Shown in pieces: positions 29,446 to 39,687 of a stretch of 64,000 bases of DNA. The DNA comes from an uncultured Arenicella sp. Lineage in GTDB: Bacteria > Pseudomonadota > Gammaproteobacteria > Arenicellales > Arenicellaceae. Position 1 is the stretch's first letter. Every line of letters begins with the position of its first letter. The position numbers and the translations under genes are program-made. Under the pieces are notes generated by a model, which searched no databases, had not been told where the DNA came from, and worked only from the letters and a program-made list of their open reading frames with translations. Location of the stretch: assembly GCA_938048185.1 (NCBI GenBank), contig CALIVT010000030.1, forward strand, positions 1 through 64,000. Direction: 5' to 3'.

Positions 29446-30657
29446 TTGCCCGACCAATCTACTAATAAACCATCCTCCGTCATGCAACAGCTTTTGCGTG
29501 GTGCTGACGAAATTATTCCACAAGCGGAGCTTGAGACAAAGCTCGCAACCGGCAAGCCCTTGGAAGTGAAGGCGGGCTTTGATCCAACGGCGCCTGACCT
29601 GCATTTAGGTCACACGGTGTTGATTAATAAACTTCGACAATTTCAGCAGCTCGGCCATAACGTGACGTTCTTAATCGGTGATTTCACTGGCCTAATTGGC
29701 GACCCGACCGGTAAAAGTGCGACGCGCCCGGCGCTGACCGAAGCCGAGATCAAACAAAACGCGATCACCTACCAAGAGCAAGTATTTAAGATCCTTGACC
29801 CTGAACTTACTCGCGTGCGGTTTAATTCTGAGTGGATGTCGAAGATGACATCGGCCGATATGATTCGTTTGGCTGCACAGCACACTGTGGCGCGCATGTT
29901 AGAGCGTGATGATTTTAATAAGCGTTATACGTCGCAACAGCCTATTGCGATTCATGAATTCTTATACCCTTTGGTACAGGGTTATGACTCGGTTGCTATG
30001 CAGACTGATATCGAGTTGGGCGGCACTGACCAAAAGTTTAACTTGTTAGTCGGGCGCGAAATGCAAAAAGCCTATGGCAAACCGCAGCAAGCGATTTTAA
30101 CCGTGCCAATTCTTGAAGGCTTGGATGGCGTTCAAAAGATGTCGAAATCTCTTGGCAACTATATTGGTATTACCGATGCGCCAAATGATATGTTTGGCAA
30201 ATTGATGTCGGTGTCAGACGATCTTATGTGGCGTTACTTTGAGCTGTTAAGTTTTAGACCGGTTAGCGAAATTGAAGGGTTTGAAAACGAGATTAAAGAC
30301 GGGGCAAATCCGCGTGATATTAAATTTCTTCTGTGTGAGGAGATTATCACTCGTTTTCACGATGCCGACGCGGCACAACGTGCCAAACAAGATTTTATTC
30401 AGCGCTTTCAAAAAAATGCAATCCCTGACGATATGCCCGACGTCAAAATATCACTAGGCGACGGCATGCCAGTTGGCGTGCTGGCAAAAGAAGCAAAACT
30501 AAGCTCTGGGTCAAGCGACGCTATGCGCATGGTCAAGCAAGGCGCAGTTAAAATAAACGGTATAAAAGTTGAAGACCCGCGTTTACTGATTAGTGAGACT
30601 AAGCCGTTTGTGTTGCAGGTCGGTAAACGTAAATTTGCACGTATTATTCCAACCTAG
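29446..30657 (+). CDS. tyrS: Tyrosyl-tRNA synthetase
   Basis: 403 residues, class I synthetase of the TyrZ-like type. HIGH motif HLGH (53-56), KMSKS (231-235), [18 protein letters not shown] after the tyrosine pocket, and a C-terminal S4-like domain ([20 protein letters not shown]). The start is uncertain: TTG 29446 gives the full frame, ATG 29482 is the first ATG, and neither has a clear ribosome-binding site. Confidence 0.95.
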   Translation: MPDQSTNKPSSVMQQLLRGADEIIPQAELETKLATGKPLEVKAGFDPTAPDLHLGHTVLINKLRQFQQLGHNVTFLIGDFTGLIGDPTGKSATRPALTEAEIKQNAITYQEQVFKILDPELTRVRFNSEWMSKMTSADMIRLAAQHTVARMLERDDFNKRYTSQQPIAIHEFLYPLVQGYDSVAMQTDIELGGTDQKFNLLVGREMQKAYGKPQQAILTVPILEGLDGVQKMSKSLGNYIGITDAPNDMFGKLMSVSDDLMWRYFELLSFRPVSEIEGFENEIKDGANPRDIKFLLCEEIITRFHDADAAQRAKQDFIQRFQKNAIPDDMPDVKISLGDGMPVGVLAKEAKLSSGSSDAMRMVKQGAVKINGIKVEDPRLLISETKPFVLQVGKRKFARIIPT

Positions 30658-30678
30658 TTAATGATTGAGGCTGAGTTC

Positions 30679-31329
30679 ATGCTGAGGACTAAAAAAATAC
30701 TCGTTTTCTTGTGCACTTTGATGTGCGCGCCTCACGCGCATGCACGCTTAGAAATCTGCAATCAAACCGATTTGGTATTAATGGCCGCGGTAGGCTATGA
30801 CACGATTGAGAGTCGTACCGCGACCGAAGGCTGGTGGCGTGTATACCCAGGTTTCTGCGAGGTGCCCGTAGACGTAGCAATGCTTGAGGGCTCGTATTAT
30901 GTGCATGTTGAATCGAACCCTCGCTCGACCATGCCCAATGACGGTTTTGATTGGGGTAGTGAAAAAGAATTGTGTGTTCAGCAAAATGATTTTAGAGTGC
31001 CCGAGGCCATGAACTGCAGTAGTGACAACGACAGTTTGAAAGTGAAATTTAATGCTGTCGAGAAAAACTGGCGTAACCTAAATCGGGTCTCGATCGTTCA
31101 CCCTCAGCGCCGCTATCAAACTATTTACCGTACACGCATTGCTGGCATTCAACGTTTGCTATCGATTATTGGCTATGACGTGGGTACTATCGATGGCGTT
31201 ATCGGTCAAAAAACGGTCGAAGCGTTGAATGAAATAGGCACTCGAAACCAGGTCTTCGGGTTTGATATCAAAGCAATGTTTCCGATTCTGGAGGCGACAA
31301 TTGCTAGCCAGCAAAAACTGGACAATTAG
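30679..31329 (+). CDS. Secreted DUF1036 protein with peptidoglycan-binding-like C terminus
   Basis: 216 residues from ATG 30679, which has GAGG 8 bases upstream; ATG 30661 is an alternative. Signal peptide (ILVFLCTLMCAPHAHA). DUF1036-type domain (about 24-120: LEICNQTDLVLMAAVGYD, TEGWWRVYPGFCEVP, YYVHVES) with paired cysteines. The end (RIAGIQRLLSIIGYDVGTIDGVIGQKTVEALNEI) has the PG_binding_1 pattern. Predicted periplasmic. It lies just behind tyrS, but the link is only positional. Confidence 0.75.
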   Translation: MLRTKKILVFLCTLMCAPHAHARLEICNQTDLVLMAAVGYDTIESRTATEGWWRVYPGFCEVPVDVAMLEGSYYVHVESNPRSTMPNDGFDWGSEKELCVQQNDFRVPEAMNCSSDNDSLKVKFNAVEKNWRNLNRVSIVHPQRRYQTIYRTRIAGIQRLLSIIGYDVGTIDGVIGQKTVEALNEIGTRNQVFGFDIKAMFPILEATIASQQKLDN

Positions 31330-31565
31330 CGGTTTAATTCTTGCCTAAGGGAAACGCTCGATGTGAGTCGTCGGGCGGAAGGTTCTGGCCCCATCATCGT
31401 GATCAAACTGGTTATTGTTGACACATGAAAATAATGACAATATTTTCACTGTTGGCATTATACTAAACCAACTTTTCATGATTTTGTTGGCTTTTGATTG
31501 GTCTTTTTGGCCAATGTTGAGTTTCGTATTTATCAGAATAAACCCTATTTTAGGTAGAAAAAACT

Positions 31566-33986
31566 ATGCTTGATCGCGCACGTGTCGTCATTATTGGCGG
31601 AGGTTCTTTGGGTGTTAGCCTGTTGTATCATTTGAGCAAAGAAGGTTGGACCGACACTCTGTTAATTGAAAAAGGAGAGCTGACCAGCGGCTCGACTTGG
31701 CACGCTGCGGGCTTGGTGCCAAATTTTAACGGTAATATGACCGTCTCCAAAATTCATCAAGCTTCAATTGATTTATACACTAAAGAAATTCCCGAACTCA
31801 CCGGTTTAGAGACACCATTTCATACAACGGGTAGCTTACGCGTAGGTTTTACTGACATCGAAGAGCAATGGTTTCGCAATGTACAAAGCCGTGCACGTGT
31901 GCTGGACATTGACTACGACTTTATCAGCAAGGCACAAGCGCAGGAGCTTTGCCCGCTAATGAATTTTGATGACGCGCGCATCATTATGAGTACACCTAAC
32001 GATGGTCATGTTGATCCGACCTCGGTGGTTATGCCGTTATCTCAGGCGGCCCGCAAAAACGGGGCGACGATTTCACGCTTTAATCGCGTTATTGATATCA
32101 ATTTATTACCTTCTGGCGAATGGGAAGTTATCACCGAGAAGGGTGTTTGTATCGCTGAGCACGTGGTTAATGCCGGCGGGTGCTTCGCGCCGGAAGTTGG
32201 CGCAATGGTCGGCGTTAAGCTGCCGATCGTCAACTTAGAGCATCAATATTTGGTTACCGACGCGCACGATGCGGTTAAAGCTTTGAGCAAAGAAATGCCG
32301 GTTTGCCGCGACTCTTATACCAACTCCTATATTCGCCAAGAAGGTAACGGATTTTTAGTGGGTCCATACGAAACCTATGGTGCTAAGCCTTGGGCTCTAG
32401 ATGGCATGGACTGGAACTTTGATCGACAGTTGTTTGACGGTGATTTAGAACGCCTAATGCCATTTCTAGACCGTTGTATTGAGCTGGTACCGGCGTTTGG
32501 CGAAGTCGGTGTGTCTACCGTGGTTAATGGTCCTATCACGCACACGCCAGACGATAATATGCTCGTAGGGCCGCAAGCCGGTTTGCGTAATTTTTGGAAC
32601 TTGTGTGGCGCGAGTATTGGTATTGCGCAAGGCGCGGTCGGCAAGTATTTAGCGCAGTGGATGGTCTATGGCGAGACTGAAATTCATATGGCGCCACTCG
32701 ATTGCCGCCGCTTTGGTACCTGGGCTGATAAAGACTTTGCCATAACCAAAGCCATTGAGAGTTACGAAGTCATGTATTTGGCAATGGGGGCGACTGAACA
32801 TCGGCCAATCGCTCGCAATAAACGGATGAGCCCTTTGCACGGTTTGCTGCAAGAAAAAGGCGCACACTTTGGTGTAGTGCAGGGGTACGAAAAACCGCAA
32901 TGGTTTGCGACTGACGAGGTGCGCCACGAGAGCCCCACATGGTCTCGTAATGAAACACATGAGGTCGTAGCGCAGGAATGTGCCGCGGTGCGTGATGCCG
33001 CTGGCATAACCGACTTGTCGGGCGTGGCGAAGTATTTGGTTAAGGGCGACGACGCATTTGCCTTTCTTGATCATTTAAGTTCAAACAAGCTGCCAGCGAA
33101 AGATGGCCGTTTAGGGTTAACGCTATTTCATGGGCCAAACGGTGGCATCATGACCGAAGCCTCGTTAACGCGTATTAGCGAAAATGAATTCTTTTTGATC
33201 GGCCCCATGGCTGGCGAAGAGCGAGACCTGCACTGGTTACAACAGCACACTGATGGCTACGAGGTTGACATTACTAACCTCACCGACACGCTCGGATCGG
33301 TTTTGCTTACAGGCCCGAAAGCACGCGAAATTCTGCAAGCGATAAGCTCGTCTGATTTGTCACATAAAGCGTTTCCTTGGTTGAGTACGCAAATGATCAT
33401 GTGTGATGCCGCCGAGGTTCGTGCAATTCGGGTTAGTTATGCCGGTGAGCTTGGCTATGAGCTTTATATGCCGACCTACCAATTGCCCAGCATCTACGAA
33501 TCACTTTTTCGAGCAGGCGCAGAAATGGGGTTACGTGACTTTGGTGGCTTTGCCTTCAATTCGATGCGTATGGAGAAAATGTACCGCGCTTGGGGGCACG
33601 AATTCACGGAAGAAGTGTCCGCGATTGAGGCGGGCATGACTGGCCGCTTTCTTGATACTAGCCGCGAATTTATCGGGGTTGATGCGGTACGTAAACTTGA
33701 AGAGATTGGCCCTAAAACACTATTGGCGTATCTCGCGTTTGACGATGATGTGGCGTGTGAATGCTACGGCAATGAAGCCGTTTATCATGATGGGAACGTC
33801 GTCGGCTTGACCACCAGTGGCGCCTATGGCCACCGAGTTGGCTACAGTTTGGCGTTTGCATTTGTAGACCCGAAACTGGTTTCTCAAGGCCAGGAGTTGG
33901 AAGTGTTAACTACCTTAGGTATGCGTAAAGCGCATGTGGAAATGGACGCGGTGTATGATCCGCAAAATGAATTGCTTCGATGCTAG
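31566..33986 (+). CDS. FAD-dependent oxidoreductase fused to GcvT (dimethylglycine/sarcosine dehydrogenase-like)
   Basis: 806 residues. N-terminal DAO domain with the FAD fold VVIIGGGSLGVSLLYHLS; the His of GSTWHAAGL is the position of covalent FAD attachment in dimethylglycine dehydrogenase. An FAO_M segment (about 370-425) follows, then GcvT (about 430-690: FFLIGPMAGEERDLHWL, SYAGELGYELYMP) and GcvT_C (TTSGAYGHRVGYSLAFAFV). Such enzymes oxidise N-methyl groups and pass the one-carbon unit to tetrahydrofolate. With betB at 24217 it would fit betaine breakdown, but the substrate is not fixed by sequence. Confidence 0.85.
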   Translation: MLDRARVVIIGGGSLGVSLLYHLSKEGWTDTLLIEKGELTSGSTWHAAGLVPNFNGNMTVSKIHQASIDLYTKEIPELTGLETPFHTTGSLRVGFTDIEEQWFRNVQSRARVLDIDYDFISKAQAQELCPLMNFDDARIIMSTPNDGHVDPTSVVMPLSQAARKNGATISRFNRVIDINLLPSGEWEVITEKGVCIAEHVVNAGGCFAPEVGAMVGVKLPIVNLEHQYLVTDAHDAVKALSKEMPVCRDSYTNSYIRQEGNGFLVGPYETYGAKPWALDGMDWNFDRQLFDGDLERLMPFLDRCIELVPAFGEVGVSTVVNGPITHTPDDNMLVGPQAGLRNFWNLCGASIGIAQGAVGKYLAQWMVYGETEIHMAPLDCRRFGTWADKDFAITKAIESYEVMYLAMGATEHRPIARNKRMSPLHGLLQEKGAHFGVVQGYEKPQWFATDEVRHESPTWSRNETHEVVAQECAAVRDAAGITDLSGVAKYLVKGDDAFAFLDHLSSNKLPAKDGRLGLTLFHGPNGGIMTEASLTRISENEFFLIGPMAGEERDLHWLQQHTDGYEVDITNLTDTLGSVLLTGPKAREILQAISSSDLSHKAFPWLSTQMIMCDAAEVRAIRVSYAGELGYELYMPTYQLPSIYESLFRAGAEMGLRDFGGFAFNSMRMEKMYRAWGHEFTEEVSAIEAGMTGRFLDTSREFIGVDAVRKLEEIGPKTLLAYLAFDDDVACECYGNEAVYHDGNVVGLTTSGAYGHRVGYSLAFAFVDPKLVSQGQELEVLTTLGMRKAHVEMDAVYDPQNELLRC

Positions 33987-34012
33987 GGAAATGAACGCAC
34001 GTGAAAGTCAAT

Positions 34013-34051
34013 AAAAAAGGGGGTAGAGAAATTTTCTCTACCCCCTTTTTT
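34013..34051. terminator. Bidirectional intrinsic terminator between convergent genes
   Basis: A perfect 19-pair inverted repeat (34013-34031 with 34033-34051) with A-run, G5, and mirrored C5, T-run. Read from either strand it gives a GC-containing stem followed by six T, serving both the FAD/GcvT gene and the minus-strand aminotransferase. Confidence 0.93.
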
Positions 34052-34153
34052 ATATATACGCTCTAAGGAAAATATCTTATTCGTAGATAAATAAGTTGCT
34101 GATCGCGCTCGAGAACAGTCTTGGGCGCTCGCAGGACCAATAAAATTAGAAAA

Positions 34154-35539
34154 TTAAAGCGTTACCTCAGCAAAAGCTTTGTCCAATGCCAGCACAATCT
34201 CATCAATATCAGACTCGGTTGCGATTAACGCCGGGCTTAACGCAATCGTGTTATTGAAGTCTCGAAAGCTGCGGTTAGTGCGGCCAATCATCACATTACT
34301 TTTGTTCTGACAATGAGCCGCTACCTGCATAATTATGCTTTCATGCACCGGTTCTTTTGTTACACGATCTTTGACTAGCTCTAGGCCTTGAAATAAGCCT
34401 TTGCCTCGGACATCGCCGATAAACGCGTATTTATCTTTGAGTTCCAACAAGCGACTATTAAAGTACTCCCCTTGCTTGGTTGCGTTATCAAGCAAATTCT
34501 CGTCTTCAATAATATTCATATTTGCAAGCGCTGCCGCAGGGCCGGCTGTGCAGCCGCCAAACGTGGAGACGTCGCGGAAGTAACCGTCGCGATCACTAGG
34601 GTCAGTCTTAAAGCAATCAAAGACGGCTTCTGTGGTCACCGTACATGAGATTGCTGCATAGCCTGACGCGACGCCTTTGGCCATGGTCACAATGTCGGGC
34701 TTAATGCCGTAATGTTGGTAACCAAACCACTTGCCGGTTCGCCCTAAACCACAGACGACCTCGTCGAGGTGCAATAAAATGTCATATTTCGCACAGATTT
34801 CTTGGATTGTTTCCCAGTAACCTTCAGGAGGCGTTATGACACCGCCGCCAGCGGTAATTGGTTCTAACACCACAGCGCCAACCGTGTCTGGACCTTCCTC
34901 TAGAATCACGCGTTCCATCTCTTTAGCCGCTCTGACACCATAGTCGGCAACATCACCCCATTGTGAGCGATATTCCAAGCAATGCGGGAACTCAACAAAG
35001 CCAGGTGTAAAGGGGCCATACTGGTTTTTGCGTTCAAATTGACCCGTAGAGCTAAGCGCGGTTATGGTGGTGCCGTGATAGTCTCGCTCGCGGAATAGTA
35101 TTTTGTGTTTTTTACCGTCGTATTTTTTATGTGCAATCTGACGCACGATTTTATAAGCCTTTTCATTTGCTTCTGAACCTGAGTTAGAATAGTAAACCCG
35201 ACCCATGCCCGGCATTTTATCAAGCAGCTTTTCAGCAAATATTGCCGCAGGTTCGTTACCCGCTGTTTGTGAGTAAAAGTTCATCTTCATTAACTGCTCG
35301 TAAACCGCTTTGGCGATCGGCTCACGCCCATAACCCACGTTAACCGTCCACAAGCCGCCCGACGTGGAATCTAAATATTCGTTACCCTTGGCGTCGCGCA
35401 GACGCATTCCAGAGCCCTCGACCATCATCATCGGTGCCGCTTCTTCATAAGGCGTATGATTCGTTAGGTGGTGCCAAACACTCTTTTGGTCAGCCATCAA
35501 AGCCAGGTCATGTTCGGTAAATGGAACTTGTTTATTCAT
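34154..35539 (-). CDS. tpa: Class III aminotransferase, taurine:pyruvate aminotransferase-like
   Basis: 461 residues from ATG 35539, which has GAGG 8 bases upstream; the frame extends to GTG 35548. PLP motifs: NSGSEANEKAYKIVRQIAHKKY, RDYHGTTITALSSTGQ, AVVLEPITAGGGVITPPEGYW, LHLDEVVCGLGRTGKWFG and the lysine in IVTMAKGVASGYA. The segment HKILFRERDYHGTT and PHCLEYRSQWG recall Tpa of taurine users, but related enzymes take other omega-amino acids, so the symbol is provisional. Divergent from the ATP-grasp gene, and next to a MocR regulator as TauR is to tpa elsewhere. Confidence 0.78.
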   Translation of the reverse strand: MNKQVPFTEHDLALMADQKSVWHHLTNHTPYEEAAPMMMVEGSGMRLRDAKGNEYLDSTSGGLWTVNVGYGREPIAKAVYEQLMKMNFYSQTAGNEPAAIFAEKLLDKMPGMGRVYYSNSGSEANEKAYKIVRQIAHKKYDGKKHKILFRERDYHGTTITALSSTGQFERKNQYGPFTPGFVEFPHCLEYRSQWGDVADYGVRAAKEMERVILEEGPDTVGAVVLEPITAGGGVITPPEGYWETIQEICAKYDILLHLDEVVCGLGRTGKWFGYQHYGIKPDIVTMAKGVASGYAAISCTVTTEAVFDCFKTDPSDRDGYFRDVSTFGGCTAGPAAALANMNIIEDENLLDNATKQGEYFNSRLLELKDKYAFIGDVRGKGLFQGLELVKDRVTKEPVHESIIMQVAAHCQNKSNVMIGRTNRSFRDFNNTIALSPALIATESDIDEIVLALDKAFAEVTL

Positions 35540-35920
35540 AGCGCACACCTCTAAATGTAATGCTATTGAGTTAATTCAGGTCGTATAACGAGCTACCGCG
35601 TAGGGTAATTAAACTTACCTAATTCGATACTTTAGGCGAATTGGGTGAATCCAGTTACAACTCTAGTTCAACGCGTAACATGGTTACAGATTAGTAAAAA
35701 AAACGGGTTTGAAATAGAGCCAGATTAGTAATTCAGATACCTCCAGCAACCGGCAATGACGGTGTATAGAAACATCACTAGATTATCCTGAGGCCCCGAC
35801 TTACAATCACGTTTTGCGCCCAATTGTGGGTGGCTTAACAAATCGCAGTGACCGCCAGCCTGTGTCGCCAATGAGGTGACACTCGTCCGCTTATCTATCG
35901 CTTATACGAGAGCCTTTATT
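35540..35920. other. Divergent regulatory region between the aminotransferase and the ATP-grasp gene
   Basis: No gene. It holds the palindrome GTAAC-ATG-GTTAC (35675-35687), a plausible operator. The half-site GGTTAC recurs before the MocR gene (37011-37016), and AGTTACC occurs before astA (near 38595). Frame 35876-35920 could also be the true N terminus of the next gene if GTG 35876 is used. Confidence 0.45.
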
Positions 35921-36952
35921 TTGATCAAAAAATACGAATTTTGGAACCCGCGTTTGTTCGAATTGCCGTTCTACGTATATTTAGGCTTCCAATGCTTGAT
36001 TAACCGTGTGGGAATTAAAGGATTGGCGAAGGCGAATTACGGCCTTTATCACGGTGAAATCGGTCTGGGGTCGAAGTTCGATAGCCAGCTGGCATTTGAT
36101 CAACGCTTCTTTTTACCGACGGTTTTACTTGAAGGTGAGCTGAGTGTTGACGACAAAAAAGCAGCGATAAACGCCTTTGTTGAAGAACACGGGTTCCCGG
36201 TTGTTCTAAAGTCAAATGTCGGTAGCGTTGGCAAGGGCATTGTCAAGGTCAACGATCAAGCAGATATTGAAAAGCATACGCCGAGGTTGCTTGGCGGCTA
36301 CATTCTGCAAAAATTTACGCCGAACCCCTATGAATGTGGGGTGTTTTACATCCGTCAAAACGGGATTCCTAAAATTAGCGGCATCAATAAGAAACATTTT
36401 CCGACGGTTGTTGGTAACGGTCGTGATGACTTATTGGCCTTAGCGCGTCAGCATCATCGCTATACCAAGCATTGGAACTCGTTCTTGCAAGACATCGATA
36501 CCTCGCTGGTTCTTGGCTCGGGCGAAGAGAAACGCCTGTCCTTTATTGGCTCACACACTTTGGGCTGTAAGTTCACTGATGACGGGCATTTGTATACCGA
36601 CGAAATGGCTAACGCTGTATTTGCGGTGTTTGACTCGCAGCCGGGTTTTAATTTTGGCCGCGTGGACGTCAAGGCCGCAGACGAGGCGGCATTTCAGCGC
36701 GGTGAGTTTGTGGTGATTGAGGTAAACGGCGTCGCGTCACTGCCAACACATATGTTTGATCCCAAGTTTTCAGTTTGGCAGGCTTATAAAATTTTCTTTG
36801 AGCACGCGAAATATTTGGCGCAAATAGCCGCAGAACAGCGGCATCAGTCGATGGAGCTGATGTCTTACTTGGAGGTGATGCGCAAAGTAAAAGCGAATCA
36901 AGCAATGCTGAACGATGTGCATCAAGCGTTGATGGGCAACCCGGCGGTCTAA
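35921..36952 (+). CDS. ATP-grasp domain protein, substrate unknown
   Basis: 343 residues if TTG 35921 is the start (GAGAG 8 bases upstream, giving IKKYEFWNPRLFELP); GTG 35876 would add 15. ATP-grasp motifs: FPVVLKSNVGSVGKGIVKV (nucleotide-binding lysine and loop), YILQKFTPNPYECGVFYI, NFGRVDVKA and the metal-binding end FVVIEVNGVASLPTHMFDP. ATP-grasp enzymes join a carboxylate to an amine or thiol through an acyl phosphate. No substrate domain is recognised. It is followed after 75 bases by the MocR gene and then the ast-arg operon, so an amino-acid substrate is a guess from context. Confidence 0.75.
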   Translation: MIKKYEFWNPRLFELPFYVYLGFQCLINRVGIKGLAKANYGLYHGEIGLGSKFDSQLAFDQRFFLPTVLLEGELSVDDKKAAINAFVEEHGFPVVLKSNVGSVGKGIVKVNDQADIEKHTPRLLGGYILQKFTPNPYECGVFYIRQNGIPKISGINKKHFPTVVGNGRDDLLALARQHHRYTKHWNSFLQDIDTSLVLGSGEEKRLSFIGSHTLGCKFTDDGHLYTDEMANAVFAVFDSQPGFNFGRVDVKAADEAAFQRGEFVVIEVNGVASLPTHMFDPKFSVWQAYKIFFEHAKYLAQIAAEQRHQSMELMSYLEVMRKVKANQAMLNDVHQALMGNPAV

Positions 36953-37027
36953 CATTCGGTTAGCAGTCGCTTGCTATGTACAGTAATTGAGTCTTTAATT
37001 CTCATTAATCGGTTACACTAACGTCTT

Positions 37028-38518
37028 ATGGTAATCGCAATGTTAGAGCAGCTATTAAAACTTGAGCCTCATAGTGATGTGAGCTTGCAGGTTCAGTTGC
37101 GCAAAAAGATTGCTGAAGCCATTATGCGCGGTAGCTTTCCCGCGAATAAACCATTGCCGTCGAGCCGTATGTTGGCCAAGCAGTTGCACATAGCGCGTAA
37201 TACCGTGGTGCTGGCCTACGAACATTTAGAAGACGACGGCTATTTGGTTGCGCGCGAACGTCGTGGGTATTTTGTGAACCCCGAGGTGCTCAAAGGCCGG
37301 GCGCAATTTGCGCAACGACAAGCCGCTGAACCGACATCCAACGACGACCGACCCGACTGGTCGACGATCATTAAATCGAAACAGTACGATACGCCAAATA
37401 TACAAAAGCCCAAGGATTGGCAGCAGTACCAATACCCATTTATCTACGGGCAGATCGATACCGATTTATTTCCTACCTATAATTGGCGCGAGTGTTGTCG
37501 TGACTCTATCAGTGATAAGGATATAAAAGATTGGGCCTCGGACCACTACATGTTGGACGACCCAATGTTGGTCGATGAAATTCGAACGCGCATTTTACCG
37601 AGGCGCGGAATTTGGGTCGACGACGATCAGATTATGATCACCGTTGGTACCCAACAAGGTTTGTATATTTTGACCAAGATGCTGCTCGATCAAAACAGCG
37701 TGATGGGGGTGGAGGACCCGGGCTATACTGATATTCGCAATATAGCAGCACTGAACCAAGCGACGATTTTGCCGTTGGCTGTCGATCAAAATGGCTTGGT
37801 AGTCAACGAGCAATTGAGTCAATGTGATTGTCTGTACGTGACTCCAAGTCATCAGTCACCGACCACGGTGACCATGCCCATGCATCGCCGTCGCGAGCTG
37901 TTAGAAATGGCCGCGCGTGATAACTTCATGATTATTGAAGACGATTACGAATGCGAAACCAGCTTTGCCGCGGAACACACGCCCGCGCTTAAAAGCTTAG
38001 ATAAGGACGGTCGCGTAATCTACGCGGGTAGTTTTTCAAAAATTTTGGCGCCCGGGCTTAGAGTAGGCTATATCGTTGCCTCGAAAGAAATAATTAATGA
38101 AGCCATTGCCTTGCGGCGTTTGATGGTGCGTCATCCGTCGGCTAATAATCAACGTTCTGTCGCCTTGTTTATTTCTCGTGGCTACTACGACGCGCTAGCG
38201 GCTAAGCTACTAAAGGTCTATGAAACGCGTTGGCAAGTGATGGCAAATGCACTCGCAACGCACTTGCCGAACTCGAGTAGTCCCCCTACCTTTGGCGGTT
38301 CAAGTTATTGGGTTCGGGGGCCAGATGCCCTCGACGCAAGGCGTTTAAAGGAAACCGCGCGTGAGCACAGCTTGATTCTTGAGCCCGGTGATATTCATTT
38401 CTGTTCTGATCAACCGCCAATGAATTATTTTCGCTTAGGTTATTCGTCGATTAAAACCGAAAACATTGAGCCGGGTATTAAGCTCCTGGCGGATCTAATT
38501 GATCAAAACGCTGATTGA
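37028..38518 (+). CDS. MocR-type (GntR-HTH / PLP aminotransferase-like) regulator
   Basis: 496 residues. N-terminal GntR winged helix (SLQVQLRKKIAEAIMRGSFPANKPLPSSRMLAKQLHIARNTVVLAYEHL) joined to a fold type I aminotransferase-like domain with the PLP lysine in IYAGSFSKILAPGLRVGYI and the PLP contact IIEDDYECE. MocR proteins sense amines or PLP adducts and control nearby genes (TauR with tpa, GabR with gabT, PdxR). Candidate targets are the divergent aminotransferase, the ATP-grasp gene, or the ast-arg operon 152 bases downstream. Confidence 0.93.
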   Translation: MVIAMLEQLLKLEPHSDVSLQVQLRKKIAEAIMRGSFPANKPLPSSRMLAKQLHIARNTVVLAYEHLEDDGYLVARERRGYFVNPEVLKGRAQFAQRQAAEPTSNDDRPDWSTIIKSKQYDTPNIQKPKDWQQYQYPFIYGQIDTDLFPTYNWRECCRDSISDKDIKDWASDHYMLDDPMLVDEIRTRILPRRGIWVDDDQIMITVGTQQGLYILTKMLLDQNSVMGVEDPGYTDIRNIAALNQATILPLAVDQNGLVVNEQLSQCDCLYVTPSHQSPTTVTMPMHRRRELLEMAARDNFMIIEDDYECETSFAAEHTPALKSLDKDGRVIYAGSFSKILAPGLRVGYIVASKEIINEAIALRRLMVRHPSANNQRSVALFISRGYYDALAAKLLKVYETRWQVMANALATHLPNSSSPPTFGGSSYWVRGPDALDARRLKETAREHSLILEPGDIHFCSDQPPMNYFRLGYSSIKTENIEPGIKLLADLIDQNAD

Positions 38519-38670
38519 TCGTACGGGCTCAGGCTAATAAAGCTTCCGCTTTCTGCAGTTTCCACGGCAAAGTTCTTCAGCAACCGCATAATCTAGTTAC
38601 CGAGCTTGTGGTTTCAACGCCTAATTTCGCTGTGCCTGTGGAAAAATGGCGGCTGTTGGAGGAGTAATTA

Positions 38671-39684
38671 ATGATCATAGTAAGAACGGCGCAAGAAGCT
38701 GATATAGACGGTGTTCTGGAATTAGCCAAACAGGCTTACCCCGGAATGACGACGCTTCCGCCTGACCGCGAGGTTTTGAGCGTTAAACTACAGGCATCGG
38801 TTAGCAGCATCAAAAAAGAAGTTGAGACGCCTAAGGGTGAAATGTATTTTCTGGTCATGGAAGACACTGCAACCCGATCGATTGTTGGTACCGCCGCGAT
38901 CATCGCCAGCTTAGGTGTGAGCGAAGCGTTTTATTCCTACAAGCTTAATAAAGTGACGCAAACTTGCAAGGAGCTGAATAAAAAGGTCACGTTTGAAACC
39001 TTGAATTTGTCGAATCATTTCGAGGGGTTCTCCGAAGTGGCTACGTTGTATTTGAACGAAAATTATCGTGAAAATGGGAATGGTAAATTCTTGGCGCGCA
39101 GCCGCTACTTATTCATGGCGCAGTTTCGAGAACGTTTCCCAGAAAGCGTAATGGCTGATTTGCGTGGTTACTTTGATGAACATGGGCGCTCACCGTTTTG
39201 GGATGCTGTTGGTCGTCATTTCTTTGATATGAGTTTTGCCGACGCGGACCTCTACGGCGGCCTTCATGGCAACCAATTTATTGCCGATCTGATGCCGAAA
39301 CACCCCTTATACGTAAACATGTTGCCGGCGGCGGCTCAGGCTGTAATCGGCCAACCCAACGTCGTAGGTAAACCTGCTTTGAGGATGCTCAATGGGGAAG
39401 GCTTTCGTTGGAATGGGCACGTGGATATCTTTGATGCAGCACCGAGCGTTGACACAAAGATCAACGATATAGAGTCAGTGCGCAGTAGTCAGCAGGCTCA
39501 AGTTATGGGTGTTTCAATAGGCGATGATCCTCAGCGCGCAATGATCTGTTCAAGTGACATTAATAATTTTACGACGCTGGTTAGCACTGTATCAGTTGCA
39601 AAGGAAGGTGTACTTATTCCAAGTGAAGCACTGAAATTACTTGGTGCTGAACCGGGCGATTCGATTCGATACTTGGTGATTTAA
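38671..39684 (+). CDS. astA: Arginine N-succinyltransferase
   Basis: 337 residues, family length. First AST step: arginine plus succinyl-CoA gives N2-succinylarginine. GNAT-related fold with the family features IIVRTAQEADIDGVLELAKQAYPGMTTLPPDR, STATLYLNENYR-type region (SEVATLYLNENYRENGNGKFL), RYLFMAQFRERFPESVMADLRG and GLHGNQFIADLMPKHPLYVNML. Strong site GGAGGAG before ATG. Heads a five-gene run; astB starts 3 bases after its stop. Confidence 0.95.
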   Translation: MIIVRTAQEADIDGVLELAKQAYPGMTTLPPDREVLSVKLQASVSSIKKEVETPKGEMYFLVMEDTATRSIVGTAAIIASLGVSEAFYSYKLNKVTQTCKELNKKVTFETLNLSNHFEGFSEVATLYLNENYRENGNGKFLARSRYLFMAQFRERFPESVMADLRGYFDEHGRSPFWDAVGRHFFDMSFADADLYGGLHGNQFIADLMPKHPLYVNMLPAAAQAVIGQPNVVGKPALRMLNGEGFRWNGHVDIFDAAPSVDTKINDIESVRSSQQAQVMGVSIGDDPQRAMICSSDINNFTTLVSTVSVAKEGVLIPSEALKLLGAEPGDSIRYLVI

Positions 39685-39687
39685 ACT

